From the NCBI RefSeq assembly GCF_000384235.1, contig NZ_KB913033.1, forward strand, positions 2,292,687 to 2,356,686: a stretch of DNA of 64,000 bases. The letters are read 5' to 3'. Position numbers and translations under genes: made by a program. Shown in pieces: positions 17,804 to 28,073 of this stretch. The notes below the pieces were generated by a model. That model did not search any database. It saw only the letters and a list, made by a program, of their open reading frames with translations, and was not told where the DNA came from. The DNA comes from Hydrogenovibrio halophilus DSM 15072. GTDB lineage: Bacteria; Pseudomonadota; Gammaproteobacteria; Thiomicrospirales; Thiomicrospiraceae. How positions within the stretch are numbered: the first letter of the stretch is position 1; every line of letters starts with the position of its first letter.

Positions 17804-18031
17804 TCACTTATGCTGATCAGAATAAGGCAGCAACGCCAAGTAACGCGCTCGTTTGATCGCACGCGACAGCTGACGCTGATACTTTGCACTGGTCCCGGTG
17901 ATACGACTTGGCACAATCTTACCGGTTTCGGTAACGTAACTTCTCAGCGTATCCAGGTCCTTGTAGTCGATTTCTTTCACACCTTCAACGGTGAAACGAC
18001 AAAATTTCTTTCTTCCGAATCCTCTGGCCAT
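17804..18031 (-). CDS. rpsR: 30S ribosomal protein bS18
   Basis: The 75-residue protein contains [19 protein letters not shown], then [19 protein letters not shown] and [13 protein letters not shown], all canonical bS18 elements. A strong GAGGAGG precedes the ATG, which shares one base with the rpsF stop (TAATG). bS18 pairs with bS6 in the 30S platform. Confidence 0.98.
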   Translation of the reverse strand: MARGFGRKKFCRFTVEGVKEIDYKDLDTLRSYVTETGKIVPSRITGTSAKYQRQLSRAIKRARYLALLPYSDQHK

Positions 18032-18375
18032 TACTTGCCTCCTCGACGCTTGTCATCTCTTTCGCTCATCATCGGCGACGGTTCAGTCACTGCTTCCTTG
18101 CGCTTGAGCGTCATGTTGCGCAGCACCGCATCGTTGTAGTAGAAAAGGTTTTCCAATTCGGCCAAAGTGTCGGCATCACACTCGATGTTCATCAGAATGT
18201 AATGGGCTTTGTGAACCTTGTTGATCAAATAGGCCATCTGACGACGACCCCAGTCTTCCAGACGGTGGATCGCGCCTTGATTTTCTTCGATCAGAGCGCG
18301 ATAACGCTCGACCATGGCAGGCACCTGTTCGCTTTGATCAGGGTGTACCATAAATACGACTTCGTAATGACGCAT
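18031..18375 (-). CDS. rpsF: 30S ribosomal protein bS6
   Basis: The 114-residue protein begins [18 protein letters not shown]; further signatures are [15 protein letters not shown] and [13 protein letters not shown], with a basic C-terminal tail. ATG 18375 has AAGGAG 9 nt upstream; the 29-codon extension in frame lies in the leader and is rejected. It is the first gene of rpsF-rpsR-DUF2232-rplI, behind a strong sigma-70 promoter (18495-18522). Confidence 0.98.
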   Translation of the reverse strand: MRHYEVVFMVHPDQSEQVPAMVERYRALIEENQGAIHRLEDWGRRQMAYLINKVHKAHYILMNIECDADTLAELENLFYYNDAVLRNMTLKRKEAVTEPSPMMSERDDKRRGGK

Positions 18376-18490
18376 TCGTGTTCTCCTTATGGATAAAAAA
18401 AGCCTCCTCAAACGAGATTGAGTGAAGCAAGGAAATTCAGCTGAGCTGAGCGCCCGACACAAAATCGGCCACCAGTCAACGGCTGAAAGC
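18376..18490 (-). promoter_or_regulatory. rpsF leader with attenuator-like hairpin
   Basis: In the roughly 110-nt leader, GCCGA and TCGGG can pair (around 18455-18472). Nearer the gene, CTCAA and TTGAG form a small stem (18407-18422) with GAGGC and a T7 run (18395-18401) after it. bS6-bS18 operons are known to be autoregulated through leader structures with a CCG motif, and a CCG is present in the first hairpin. Regulation here is inference. Confidence 0.3.
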
Positions 18491-18494
18491 GGGG

Positions 18495-18522
18495 ATTATA
18501 GCGTTTTTGCGAAAAAGTGCAA
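18495..18522 (-). promoter_or_regulatory. Sigma-70 promoter of the rpsF operon
   Basis: Minus strand: -35 TTGCAC (18517-18522), 16-bp spacer, -10 TATAAT (18495-18500). It is the best sigma-70 match seen in this window and lies about 120 bp upstream of rpsF. Confidence 0.85.
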
Positions 18523-18566
18523 GCAGGCGTCGTTCGGTACACGCCCCCCACCGGCACGGAAACGCT

Positions 18567-20489
18567 TTACTGACGGGGTTTCAGCGTTTTGTAGTTGTCT
18601 TTGCGCCGAACCTCGGCTTTTGACAGCATCGCCGACAGACGGGCCTGAACTTCGGCAGTGGCGGAAAGGTTGGTCAAAGCCGTGGTCAGCTGCTCCCGCG
18701 TCTTGTCGACCTCCGGCATCTCGCCCGTGCGCACGCCCAGCACTTCGATCACAACCGAATCACCCGTCGGCAACGCATAGGTGCTGTAACTGGCTTGATC
18801 GGACGTCGGTTTGGGCGCTTTGAAAATGGCTTCAACCAAAGGCGGCAGCATTTGCGGGTAATCACGTCCCATCCAGCCCACCGGATGGTACTCCACCACA
18901 TCCGACTCCAGATCCGCGGTCACGGCTTCGCCTTCACGCAATGAAGCCAGCAATTCGGCCGCTTTGTCTTCTGAGGCCTGGCGGGCCTTTTCGGCAATCA
19001 ATTGCTGACGGATGCCGGTCTTGACCTCTTCCAGTGGTTTCTGTGCTTCGGGAATCACATCATCAACCCGCAGCACCACCGCTTCGGATTCGCTCAACTG
19101 AATCGATTCACTGTTAAGCCCTTCGTTTTTGACTTCGTCCGAAAACGCGGTATTGATCACTTTCGAATGGCCCAGCACGTCGCCTTCCGCCCCGTCTCGG
19201 GAAACCGGTTCCGTGGTCACAATCTCAAGATTCAGTGCATCGGCGGCGGGGGCCAGCGTATCCGGCTGCTCATACGCCAGCGTGTTAAGGGTTTCGAGCT
19301 GTTCGTAATAACGCTGCTCGGCCTGCATATCACGATAGGTTTTTTCCACTTCGTCGCGAATGCGGTCAAAAGCAGGCGTCTCGCTGGGGGCAATGTCGGT
19401 CACCTTGATCAGGTGGTAGCCGAATTCGGTTTTGACCGGTTCGGAAAGCGCGCCTTTGTCCAGAGAAAAGACCGCCTGATCAAATTCAGGCACCATCAAA
19501 CCCTGCTGAAAACGCCCCAGATCGCCGCCGGCATCGGCCGACCCGGGGTCTTCAGAATGTTCTTTGGCCAGTTCGGCAAAATCGGCCCCTTCCTGAAGCT
19601 GCTGCTGCAACGTCTGGATTTCCTCCAGGGCGGCGTCTTGTGAACGCTCTTCATTGACCTGAATCAGAATATGACTGGCCTGGCGCTCTTCCGGCTGGGT
19701 AAACAGATCCTGATTGTTCTGGTAGTAGGTTTCGAGTGCCTGAGCTTCCACCTCCAGACTTTCCGCGATCTGGTCCTGACTGAGACGCACATAGGAAATG
19801 CTCACCTGCTCCGGCTGGACAAAGGCTTCACGGTTGGACTGATAATAATCCTGAATTTCCTGATCGGTCACCTTGACCTGTTCCATCAAGGGGCGATGAT
19901 CCACGCGCAGGTAGTTCACATCCCGTTCCTGTGCCTGCAGCGTCATCAAGGCCTCAACCTGGGCATCCGAAATCAATGCCGAACTCATCGTCAACTGGCG
20001 ATTTTGGGTTTCAATCAGATGCTGACGCTGCTGTTGTTCAAAGCGGGCCACGTTCAAGCCATTGCGCATCAGAATGTTCTGGTACGTCTGCTGATCAAAC
20101 TGCCCGTCTTTCTGAAACACTTCGGCCGACTGAATGGTTGCCGACAATTGCTGATCGGAAACAATCATATTGTGATCCTGTGCCCACTGACGCACCACCA
20201 CCGACTCGATCAGGGCATCCATCACCTGTTCGCGCAATTCGTCATCGTCCACAACCTGATCGTACATGTCACCGAACTGGTTTTTCAGACGGGCTTTCTG
20301 CTGCTGATACAGGGTCAGAAACTCACGCGCGCTCACGTCCTCGCCATTGACTTCGGCCACAGTGACAATCTTGTCGCCTTTGGCATACTGATCAATGCCG
20401 AACAGGGCAAAGGTTAAAATAATCAAACCAACAATGACCCAGGCGATCCAACCCTGAGCATGATCCCGAATGCTTTGCAACATATTCAA
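18567..20489 (-). CDS. ppiD: PpiD-like periplasmic peptidyl-prolyl isomerase/chaperone
   Basis: The 640-residue protein has a single N-terminal membrane anchor (about 14-32, GWIAWVIVGLIILTFALFGI), a SurA-N-type helical chaperone region (about 35-200), a parvulin PPIase domain (about 265-365, RQASHILIQVNEE... with DPGSADAGGDLGRFQQGLMVPEFD), and a C-terminal helical domain. The domain order and length match PpiD (623 residues in E. coli). PpiD sits at the SecYEG exit and helps release secreted proteins. Monocistronic, divergent from the CheY-like gene. Confidence 0.93.
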   Translation of the reverse strand: MNMLQSIRDHAQGWIAWVIVGLIILTFALFGIDQYAKGDKIVTVAEVNGEDVSAREFLTLYQQQKARLKNQFGDMYDQVVDDDELREQVMDALIESVVVRQWAQDHNMIVSDQQLSATIQSAEVFQKDGQFDQQTYQNILMRNGLNVARFEQQQRQHLIETQNRQLTMSSALISDAQVEALMTLQAQERDVNYLRVDHRPLMEQVKVTDQEIQDYYQSNREAFVQPEQVSISYVRLSQDQIAESLEVEAQALETYYQNNQDLFTQPEERQASHILIQVNEERSQDAALEEIQTLQQQLQEGADFAELAKEHSEDPGSADAGGDLGRFQQGLMVPEFDQAVFSLDKGALSEPVKTEFGYHLIKVTDIAPSETPAFDRIRDEVEKTYRDMQAEQRYYEQLETLNTLAYEQPDTLAPAADALNLEIVTTEPVSRDGAEGDVLGHSKVINTAFSDEVKNEGLNSESIQLSESEAVVLRVDDVIPEAQKPLEEVKTGIRQQLIAEKARQASEDKAAELLASLREGEAVTADLESDVVEYHPVGWMGRDYPQMLPPLVEAIFKAPKPTSDQASYSTYALPTGDSVVIEVLGVRTGEMPEVDKTREQLTTALTNLSATAEVQARLSAMLSKAEVRRKDNYKTLKPRQ

Positions 20490-20608
20490 TACCGACCTTA
20501 AACCATGACAAGGACGGCCCGCGACCGCCCTGAAAATTTTTCAATTATTTTGAGAATGTTCCTCAAACAGCGTATTGTATCGTAATCTTTTTTTATTTTG
20601 GAAAACCC

Positions 20609-20971
20609 ATGGCCCTACCCAAAATTCTTTACATCGATGACGCCCCTTCCATGCGAAAACTGATCCAGCTTGTCATGGAAAAAACCTGTGACCTCACCCT
20701 GGCCGAAAACGGTCAGGAAGGTCTGGATGCACTGGATCAGGCTCGATTTGATCTGATCATCAGCGACATCAATATGCCGGTCATGGACGGCCTGACCTTT
20801 CTGGAAAACGCCCGAAGCCGAAAAGACACCCAGTTCACCCCGATTCTGATGATGACCACCGAAACCAGTGCGGACATGAAAGCCAAAGGCCGCGCTCTGG
20901 GCGCTACCGGCTGGCTGGTCAAACCCTTTGATCCACAGACACTGCCTCAACTGATCCAAAAACTTCTGTAG
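20609..20971 (+). CDS. Single-domain CheY-like response regulator
   Basis: The 120-residue receiver domain has no output domain. Asp10-Asp11 (YIDDAPSM), the phospho-acceptor Asp in LIISDINMPVMDG (about 53), Thr in MMTTE (about 82) and Lys in VKPFD (about 104) are all present, so it should be phosphorylatable. No kinase or chemotaxis gene is adjacent. The CheZ-like protein at 2211-2666 is a possible partner. A possible promoter is TTGAGA (20550-20555) with TATTGT (20574-20579). Alternatives: a stand-alone shuttle regulator of another phosphorelay. Confidence 0.9.
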   Translation: MALPKILYIDDAPSMRKLIQLVMEKTCDLTLAENGQEGLDALDQARFDLIISDINMPVMDGLTFLENARSRKDTQFTPILMMTTETSADMKAKGRALGATGWLVKPFDPQTLPQLIQKLL

Positions 20972-21021
20972 GTCACACTGGCCGCTCAGGCCGGCCCGGC
21001 ATCGTCCAACATGAAAGCCTT

Positions 21022-22443
<1,422 letters not shown>

Positions 22444-23634
22444 TCAGGCGCTGCGTTGCCACTTGCCCGCTTCGCACACCAGCTGTTCGGCCTCCGCCGG
22501 CAAGTCACTGGCCTCGTAAAAACGCTTGACCACAACACCATCGGCACGCAACTCGTCCACGGCCTGAGTCAAGGCCGGATCGGAAGCCAGCGGCGCATAC
22601 ACCACCGGACGGGTCAGGGAAGTCGGTTCTGGCAGCCAGTCCAGTGCGCTGCGCAAATCCAGACTGAATCCCGTTGCGGGTTTGCAGGCACCAAACACCG
22701 AACCGATGTCGTCATAGCGCCCGCCCCGTGCAATCGGAATCAATTTCTGTCGGGCCAGATAGGCCGTAAAAATCAAGCCGGTATGGTATTGATAGCCACG
22801 CAGATCGGACAGATCCATGTGCAATTGGACACCCGGCACGGCCTCAAAGTGGGTCACCACGGCGGCCAGACGCTCAAAATGCGACGTCAGCGAAGGACAG
22901 AAACCGGCCAGCTCATCGGCCTGTGTCAGCACATCCGCGGCCTCACCCATCAGTGACGGCAACTGTTCGAACGCCCGTTGCCAGGAACCAGACAACCCCA
23001 GGCTTGACACAAATGCCTCGTATTCCGGCAAGGCTTTGCGCAACAGTATCTCGACCATTTCGTTCTTCTGATCGCTGTCCAGCCCGGCTTCGGCCATCAG
23101 CGTATCCACCACCGACACATGGCCAAGACTCAACGTGACCGACTGATCGGTCAGGGAGCGCAAGGCATTGAGCATCAACTCGATCACTTCGATGTCGCTG
23201 GCCACACCGGCATGGCCGAACAGCTCGGCACCCACTTCAATCGGACTACGCGACCCCTTGGCTTTGTTATTGCGGGTTTTGAGCACTTCGCCCACATAGC
23301 ACAGCCGCGACACTGACGCGTCTTTCAGTCGGTTGGTCGCAATCCGCGCGACCTGTGGTGTCATGTCCGCACGGACCCCCATCATCTTTCCGCTTTCCTG
23401 ATCGGTAAACCGGCAGGTGTCCACCGCCAAATGTTCGCCCTTGCCGGTGAGCAGAGAGTCGGTAAATTCGGCAATCGGTGGCAACACCAGGTCGTACCCG
23501 CTCATCTCGAAAAGATCCAGCAGTTGACGACGGTAATGTTCCAGCTTTCTGGCGGAATCGGGCAATAAATCTTCGATGCCTTCCGGCGTGAACCAAGTAG
23601 CTTGTTTTGACACGGCTGTTGTTTCCTGTTTCAT
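22444..23634 (-). CDS. hisZ: HisZ, ATP phosphoribosyltransferase regulatory subunit
   Basis: The 396-residue HisRS-paralogue lacks the aminoacylation C-terminal domain. It shows ATWFTPEGIEDLLPDSARKLE, YDLVLPPIAEFTDSLLTG, the motif-2-like MMGVRADMTPQVARIA, and RGGRYDDIGSVFG near the end. HisZ activates the short form of HisG; hisG itself is outside the window. ATG 23634 has GAGGG upstream and matches the family start better than ATG 23664. It lies between DUF2065 and purA, a common order. Confidence 0.92.
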   Translation of the reverse strand: MKQETTAVSKQATWFTPEGIEDLLPDSARKLEHYRRQLLDLFEMSGYDLVLPPIAEFTDSLLTGKGEHLAVDTCRFTDQESGKMMGVRADMTPQVARIATNRLKDASVSRLCYVGEVLKTRNNKAKGSRSPIEVGAELFGHAGVASDIEVIELMLNALRSLTDQSVTLSLGHVSVVDTLMAEAGLDSDQKNEMVEILLRKALPEYEAFVSSLGLSGSWQRAFEQLPSLMGEAADVLTQADELAGFCPSLTSHFERLAAVVTHFEAVPGVQLHMDLSDLRGYQYHTGLIFTAYLARQKLIPIARGGRYDDIGSVFGACKPATGFSLDLRSALDWLPEPTSLTRPVVYAPLASDPALTQAVDELRADGVVVKRFYEASDLPAEAEQLVCEAGKWQRSA

Positions 23635-23670
23635 TCTGAGACCCTCAAAAAAAGGTCCCTTCAAGTTTTA

Positions 23671-23680
23671 CCAGGCCTGG
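23671..23680. repeat. Iterated palindrome, DUF2065-hisZ intergenic
   Basis: TTTTACCAGGCCTGGTGATT occurs 5 nt after the DUF2065 stop on the plus-strand side, between co-directional genes. Confidence 0.8.
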
Positions 23681-23684
23681 TGAT

Positions 23685-23873
23685 TCAGGCAAAAAACCAA
23701 AGCAGCAGCAGACCGATGCTCAGGCTGGCAAGTCCCATCAAGCGCAACTTGCCATTATCCAGAGTGACCAGTTCCGCCATGGTTCGTCGCCAGACACTGG
23801 GGGCCACAAACGGCAAAAGGCCTTCCAGGATCAGCACCAGCGCCAGAGCACTGAGCAACAACGACACATCCAT
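23685..23873 (-). CDS. DUF2065 (YjeT-like) small membrane protein
   Basis: The 62-residue protein has two helices (about 5-24 and 44-61) around VAPSVWRRTMAELVTLDNGKLR, the DUF2065 loop. It follows hflC on the same strand, exactly where YjeT lies in enterobacteria. The function is unknown; the context suggests a link to the HflKC membrane complex. Confidence 0.85.
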   Translation of the reverse strand: MDVSLLLSALALVLILEGLLPFVAPSVWRRTMAELVTLDNGKLRLMGLASLSIGLLLLWFFA

Positions 23874-23963
23874 GAACCTTTACTCCCGCTGAAAACCGGC
23901 CCGATACGCTGGGACACTGACAAAAAAAAGGTGGCCGAAACCACCTGTTGAACTGCCTGAAGA

Positions 23964-24818
23964 TTATTCAGGCTGCTTGAAGAACTTAAAGAAGTCCGAC
24001 TGCGGATCCACAATCATCACATCTGACTTGTCTTTAAACGACTTCCGATAAGCGTCCAGACTGTGATAGAAAGAATAGAATTCCGCGTCTTCCTGATAGG
24101 CCTTGGCATAAATCTCAGTCGTCTGAGCATCGCCCTTACCGCGAAGAATTTCGGCTTCACGGAAGGCATCGGCCAGAATCACGGTTCTCTGACGATCGGC
24201 ATCCGCCCGGATTCGCTCAGCCGCTTCCGCCCCTTGCGAACGCAAATCCTTGGCGACCCGGTTCCGTTCGGCTTCCATCCGTCGGAACACCGACTCACTC
24301 ACATCCTGTGGCAGGTCAACACGCTTGATCCGCACATCGGCAATCGCGATCCCGAATTCACTGACCGAGTTGGCGGTCTGTTCGGTGATGTCGCGCACGA
24401 TCACTTTACGGTCCTGGGAAATCACTTCCTGCACCGTGCGCTCACTGAACTGCGAACGCAAGCCGTCTTTGATGATCTGGGCCAAACGCATATTCGCCAG
24501 ATTGAAGTCCCCGTTCATCGAGGTATAAAACTTTTCAGCGTCTTCCACACGCCATTTGACAAACGAATCCACCAGCAGGTTTTTCTTCTCGCTGGTCAGA
24601 TAACGTTCGGGATTGGCGTCCAGTGTCTGCAAACGCGCATCAAACTTGCGCACATTGTTCACAAAAGGGGTCTTGAAATGCAAACCGGGTTCAATGTCCG
24701 CCTTGATGATCTCACCAAAACGGAACATCAGGGCCGTTTGCCCCTCCTGAACCGTATACAGGGCGTTGGCCCCGACAAACAGCACCGCGGCCACAAAAAT
24801 GGATAGTATCGATTTCAT
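23964..24818 (-). CDS. hflC: HflC, SPFH-domain regulator of FtsH
   Basis: The 284-residue protein has an N-terminal signal anchor (about 5-22), an SPFH/band-7 domain (VQEGQTALMFRFGEI..., with ISQDRKVIVRDI), an Ala/Glu/Arg-rich coiled-coil helix (about 190-230), and a C-terminal YAKAYQEDAEFYSFYHSL block. With HflK it forms a large periplasmic cage around FtsH. It starts one base after the hflK stop. Confidence 0.96.
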   Translation of the reverse strand: MKSILSIFVAAVLFVGANALYTVQEGQTALMFRFGEIIKADIEPGLHFKTPFVNNVRKFDARLQTLDANPERYLTSEKKNLLVDSFVKWRVEDAEKFYTSMNGDFNLANMRLAQIIKDGLRSQFSERTVQEVISQDRKVIVRDITEQTANSVSEFGIAIADVRIKRVDLPQDVSESVFRRMEAERNRVAKDLRSQGAEAAERIRADADRQRTVILADAFREAEILRGKGDAQTTEIYAKAYQEDAEFYSFYHSLDAYRKSFKDKSDVMIVDPQSDFFKFFKQPE

Positions 24819-24819
24819 C

Positions 24820-26055
24820 TTAACGAAGCTCCCTGGTTCTTAGGATGTCGCGAATATTGCTTCGCTGGGACGAGTTGTTGCGCGACTGATCCTGATTGCC
24901 GCCGTTGGAACGTCCTGAGTCACTTTGGTTCCGACTCTGATCGCCACCCTGAGGTGAACGGAAAGGCACGCTGGCCTGATTGCCCATCATTTTATCCAGA
25001 GGCAGGTAAAGCAGATTGGTACCGCTTTCGGCTCCGACAAACACTTTGGAAGTCTGGCCCAATACATCGGCAATCGCGTCTATGTACAAACGCTGACGGG
25101 TGACTACCGGTGCTTTCTGGTATTCGGTCTGCACACTGGCAAAACGGCTGGCCTTACCTGTGGCCTCAGCAATCACTCTGTCATAGTAAGCGCGTGATTC
25201 TTCCAGCAGACGAGCGGCCTGGCCTCGTGCTTCCGGCAAAATGCCATTGGCGTAGGTTTCGGCTTCGTTGATCAGTCGCTCGCGATCCTCTCGGGCCTTG
25301 ACCACATCCGAGAAAGCGTCCTGAACCTGCTCAGGCGGCTGTGCATCCTGCAAGTTCAATGAGGTGATCATCAAACCGGCCTGATAATCATCCAGCTTCT
25401 CCTGCGCCAGTGTCTGCACGCGTGAAACGACTTCATTTCGACCTTCTGTCAACACAAAATCCATATTGTTGCGCCCGACCACTTCACGCAAGGCGCTTTC
25501 GACCATGTCTTTCAGTGAGCTGTCGGGATCAGAAACCATGTAAAGGTATTTCTGCGCATCGGCCACACGGTATTGCACCGCAATCCGAATATCGACAATG
25601 TTTTCGTCTTTGGTGAGCATCAGCGCTTCGCTGGGAACCGTGCCATTTCGATTGGCCGCATCCGAGCGATAACCGATTTCCACCGTGCGGATGCGATCCA
25701 CATTGACAACCGTGACCGTTTCAATCGGCCAGGGAAGATGCCAGTGCAGCCCCGGCATGGTCTGTTCCTTGTAGGCGCCAAACTGCTTGACGACCCCGCG
25801 CTGTGGCGAGTCGACCGTGTAAAGCCCGCTGAGAAGCCAGATCACGGCCACAACCAGTACGCCCAAAACAATCATTTTGGGGCTGAACTGACCACCGCCG
25901 CCGGAATTGAAGGATTCAAGCACCTGCTTGATCTTTTCGACTGGGTCGGAATCGTTATCTGGGCGATTCGGCCCATTGGGCCGATTGCCGTTGCCGGATC
26001 CATTGGGATTCCCCCACGGATCCTGACCAGGTTTTCCCGGCTCATTCCACGCCAT
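24820..26055 (-). CDS. hflK: HflK, SPFH-domain regulator of FtsH
   Basis: The 411-residue protein has a Gly/Asn/Pro-rich cytosolic N-terminus (MAWNEPGKPGQDPWG...), a membrane helix (about 63-82), an SPFH domain (VDSPQRGVVKQFGAY...MPGLHWHLPWPIE), the coiled-coil helix with EARGQAARLLEESRAYYDRVI, and a disordered Gln/Asn/Ser C-terminus. GGAGAAG precedes ATG 26055. It is 128 nt downstream of hflX. Confidence 0.96.
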   Translation of the reverse strand: MAWNEPGKPGQDPWGNPNGSGNGNRPNGPNRPDNDSDPVEKIKQVLESFNSGGGGQFSPKMIVLGVLVVAVIWLLSGLYTVDSPQRGVVKQFGAYKEQTMPGLHWHLPWPIETVTVVNVDRIRTVEIGYRSDAANRNGTVPSEALMLTKDENIVDIRIAVQYRVADAQKYLYMVSDPDSSLKDMVESALREVVGRNNMDFVLTEGRNEVVSRVQTLAQEKLDDYQAGLMITSLNLQDAQPPEQVQDAFSDVVKAREDRERLINEAETYANGILPEARGQAARLLEESRAYYDRVIAEATGKASRFASVQTEYQKAPVVTRQRLYIDAIADVLGQTSKVFVGAESGTNLLYLPLDKMMGNQASVPFRSPQGGDQSRNQSDSGRSNGGNQDQSRNNSSQRSNIRDILRTRELR

Positions 26056-26183
26056 GCTCTTCTCCAGTATTTGAAATCAGTGAATCATTTTAAATTTTAT
26101 CGGGGCAAATGTCATCCACATTTCGCCCTTTCCCGCCTGACGATCAAACTCATTGCGGCCGTTCATAGGATTATGCTGCGAAC

Positions 26184-27509
26184 TCATTCTCCTGAGGCAT
26201 CGTTTTCCTGGGAACTCACGACCTGATAATCGAGAATTTCCGGCCAGCTTTGAATCTGCTGGGCCTCCTGATCGGTCACATGCATGCGAAAACAGCTGTT
26301 GCCAGCCTTGTCGAAGGACTCGTCCAGAATGGTTCCCAATTGATACAACTCACTGCGACGTTTGCCGGCTCCCACATCCAGGGTCAGCGCCACCGTTCGG
26401 TAACGACCGTGAAAATGAGCACCAATGGCATCGCTAAGCAATGACAGGCCGGTTTCACAGGCGGCCGACAACCAGATTTCGCTGGGCAGACCGTCTTCAT
26501 CGTATCGCACTTTGGGTTGATTTCCGGGAGGCGCCAATCGGTCGATCTTATTGAACACCGTCAGCTGAGGCACCTCGGAGGCACCCACTTCTTCAATCAC
26601 TTCCGCGACGTCAGCCATTTTCTCAGCCCGGTGCGGATCGGCCACATCCACCAGATGAATCAGCAAATCGGCCTCGCTGGTTTCTTCCAGCGTGGAACGA
26701 AAGGCGGCCACCAGGTCGTGCGGAATGTGACGAATAAAGCCCACCGTGTCGGCAAAAATCACCGGCCCGGCCCCTGGTAGATGCACTTTGCGCAGCGTCG
26801 AATCCAGGGTCGCAAACAGGCGATCCTCGGCATAGACGTGTGCCTGGGTCAACCAGTTGAACAGTGTGGACTTGCCCGCATTGGTATAACCCACAATCGC
26901 CACCGTGGGCAAATCCGATTTTTTCCGCGACTTGCGCCCCATCTGACGCTGTTTGCGCACCTTCTCGATCCGGGCTTCCAACTGCTTAATTTTACCCTGA
27001 ACCAGACGACGATCGGTTTCCAGCTGGGTTTCCCCCGGGCCGCGCGCGCCGATGCCGCCTTGGCGATCCAGGTGGGTCCAGCCTTTGACCAGACGGGTCG
27101 CCATGCGCTTGAGTTGCGCCAGTTCGACCTGAAGCTTGCCTTCGTGCGAGCGGGCACGCTGGGCAAAAATGTCCAGAATCAACCCCACTCGATCCAATAC
27201 CTGAATATTCAGACTGTCGCTGAGATTGCGTTCCTGAGCCGGACTGAGTGCATGATTGACAATCACCACATCGGCGTCGGTGGCTGCCACCGCCGCCTTG
27301 ACTTCGTCAACCTTGCCTTTGCCGATAAAGTGTTTCGGATCGGGTTTGTCACGTTTGGTGGTGATCAGCGTCTGAATGTCCGCCCCGGCCGAATCCACCA
27401 ACTCATAAAACTCGTCCAGCTCCTCCCGATCGGCGTCGTGATAAAAATCCACATGCACCAGTACCGCACGTTCCAGCTGCTGACGTTCGAGTTTTCCGAA
27501 TAATTCCAT
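26184..27509 (-). CDS. hflX: HflX, ribosome-associated GTPase
   Basis: The 441-residue protein has an N-terminal HflX domain (SAGADIQTLITTKRDKPDPK, HFIGKGKVDEV), the GxGPGETQLETDRR linker motif, and a TRAFAC GTPase domain with G1 VGYTNAGKSTLFNWL, G3 DTVGFIRHIPHDL and G4 FNKID. HflX splits stalled or heat-damaged ribosomes. It is part of the hfq-hflX-hflK-hflC block. The 119-nt gap to hfq holds nothing distinctive. Confidence 0.97.
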   Translation of the reverse strand: MELFGKLERQQLERAVLVHVDFYHDADREELDEFYELVDSAGADIQTLITTKRDKPDPKHFIGKGKVDEVKAAVAATDADVVIVNHALSPAQERNLSDSLNIQVLDRVGLILDIFAQRARSHEGKLQVELAQLKRMATRLVKGWTHLDRQGGIGARGPGETQLETDRRLVQGKIKQLEARIEKVRKQRQMGRKSRKKSDLPTVAIVGYTNAGKSTLFNWLTQAHVYAEDRLFATLDSTLRKVHLPGAGPVIFADTVGFIRHIPHDLVAAFRSTLEETSEADLLIHLVDVADPHRAEKMADVAEVIEEVGASEVPQLTVFNKIDRLAPPGNQPKVRYDEDGLPSEIWLSAACETGLSLLSDAIGAHFHGRYRTVALTLDVGAGKRRSELYQLGTILDESFDKAGNSCFRMHVTDQEAQQIQSWPEILDYQVVSSQENDASGE

Positions 27510-27628
27510 GAATCAGCGATGACACCTGTAAAAAGAAGCAAGTAAGAAGCAGAACACGGTCAATCCGTGTCGAGAAGGCAACGCCAGACCGTCGGCCTGA
27601 CGTGGTAATGACAAGTTGAACAGAACGA

Positions 27629-27889
27629 TCAGGCCTCTTCGGAAGACGACGTATCCTGCTCATAGGCTTTGGGTTCGCGAGAGGGCACGATGGTGGAGAT
27701 CGCGTGCTTGTAGACCATCTGGGTCACATTGCTGCGCAACAGCACCACAAATTGATCAAACGAATCCACACGCCCCTGCAGCTTCACGCCATTGACCAGA
27801 TAAATCGCAATATTGATGCGCTCTTTACGCAAGGCGTTCAGATACGGGTCTTGAATCGGCAAAGCTTTGGCTGGCTTCTTATTATCCAT
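27629..27889 (-). CDS. hfq: Hfq RNA chaperone
   Basis: The 86-residue protein has the Sm1 motif ([20 protein letters not shown], then [19 protein letters not shown]) and Sm2 ([13 protein letters not shown]), followed by a short acidic tail. The proximal, rim (NIAIYL region and KER) and distal residues look conserved. The hexamer pairs small RNAs with mRNAs. CAGGAAAG precedes ATG. Its leader contains tandem 14-bp repeats (27933-27960) and its own promoter candidate. Confidence 0.98.
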   Translation of the reverse strand: MDNKKPAKALPIQDPYLNALRKERINIAIYLVNGVKLQGRVDSFDQFVVLLRSNVTQMVYKHAISTIVPSREPKAYEQDTSSSEEA

Positions 27890-27932
27890 GTTACTTTCCT
27901 GTTAGATTGTTTTTATGTCAGATTGCCCGGTC

Positions 27933-27960
27933 ACGGTTGGTCACAAACGGTTGGTTACAA
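27933..27960. repeat. Tandem 14-bp direct repeats in the hfq leader
   Basis: ACGGTTGGTCACAA is followed directly by ACGGTTGGTTACAA (13 of 14 identical), between the putative promoter and the hfq start. In the transcript they read as two copies of TTGTRACCAACCGT, which could be protein or RNA binding sites. Confidence 0.6.
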
Positions 27961-27984
27961 CGCGTCGCGGACAATAATCTGAAG

Positions 27985-27990
27985 ATGATA
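27985..27990 (-). promoter_or_regulatory. Extended -10 promoter candidate for hfq
   Basis: TGG-TATCAT on the minus strand gives an extended -10 element about 95 nt upstream of the hfq ATG and outside miaA. No good -35 is visible, as is common for extended -10 promoters. Confidence 0.4.
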
Positions 27991-28073
27991 CCACAGTCAC
28001 TTTCCCGGAAAAAATGAAAGATGAGCCGATGACCCAATCGCCGGAGGATGCGGGTGGTCACGAGTTCACGACA

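Noticed and set aside
20550..20566. TTGAG...CTCAA palindrome upstream of the CheY-like gene as an operator
   Set aside because: It is short and overlaps a plausible -35; chance occurrence is likely, so it is only noted as promoter context.
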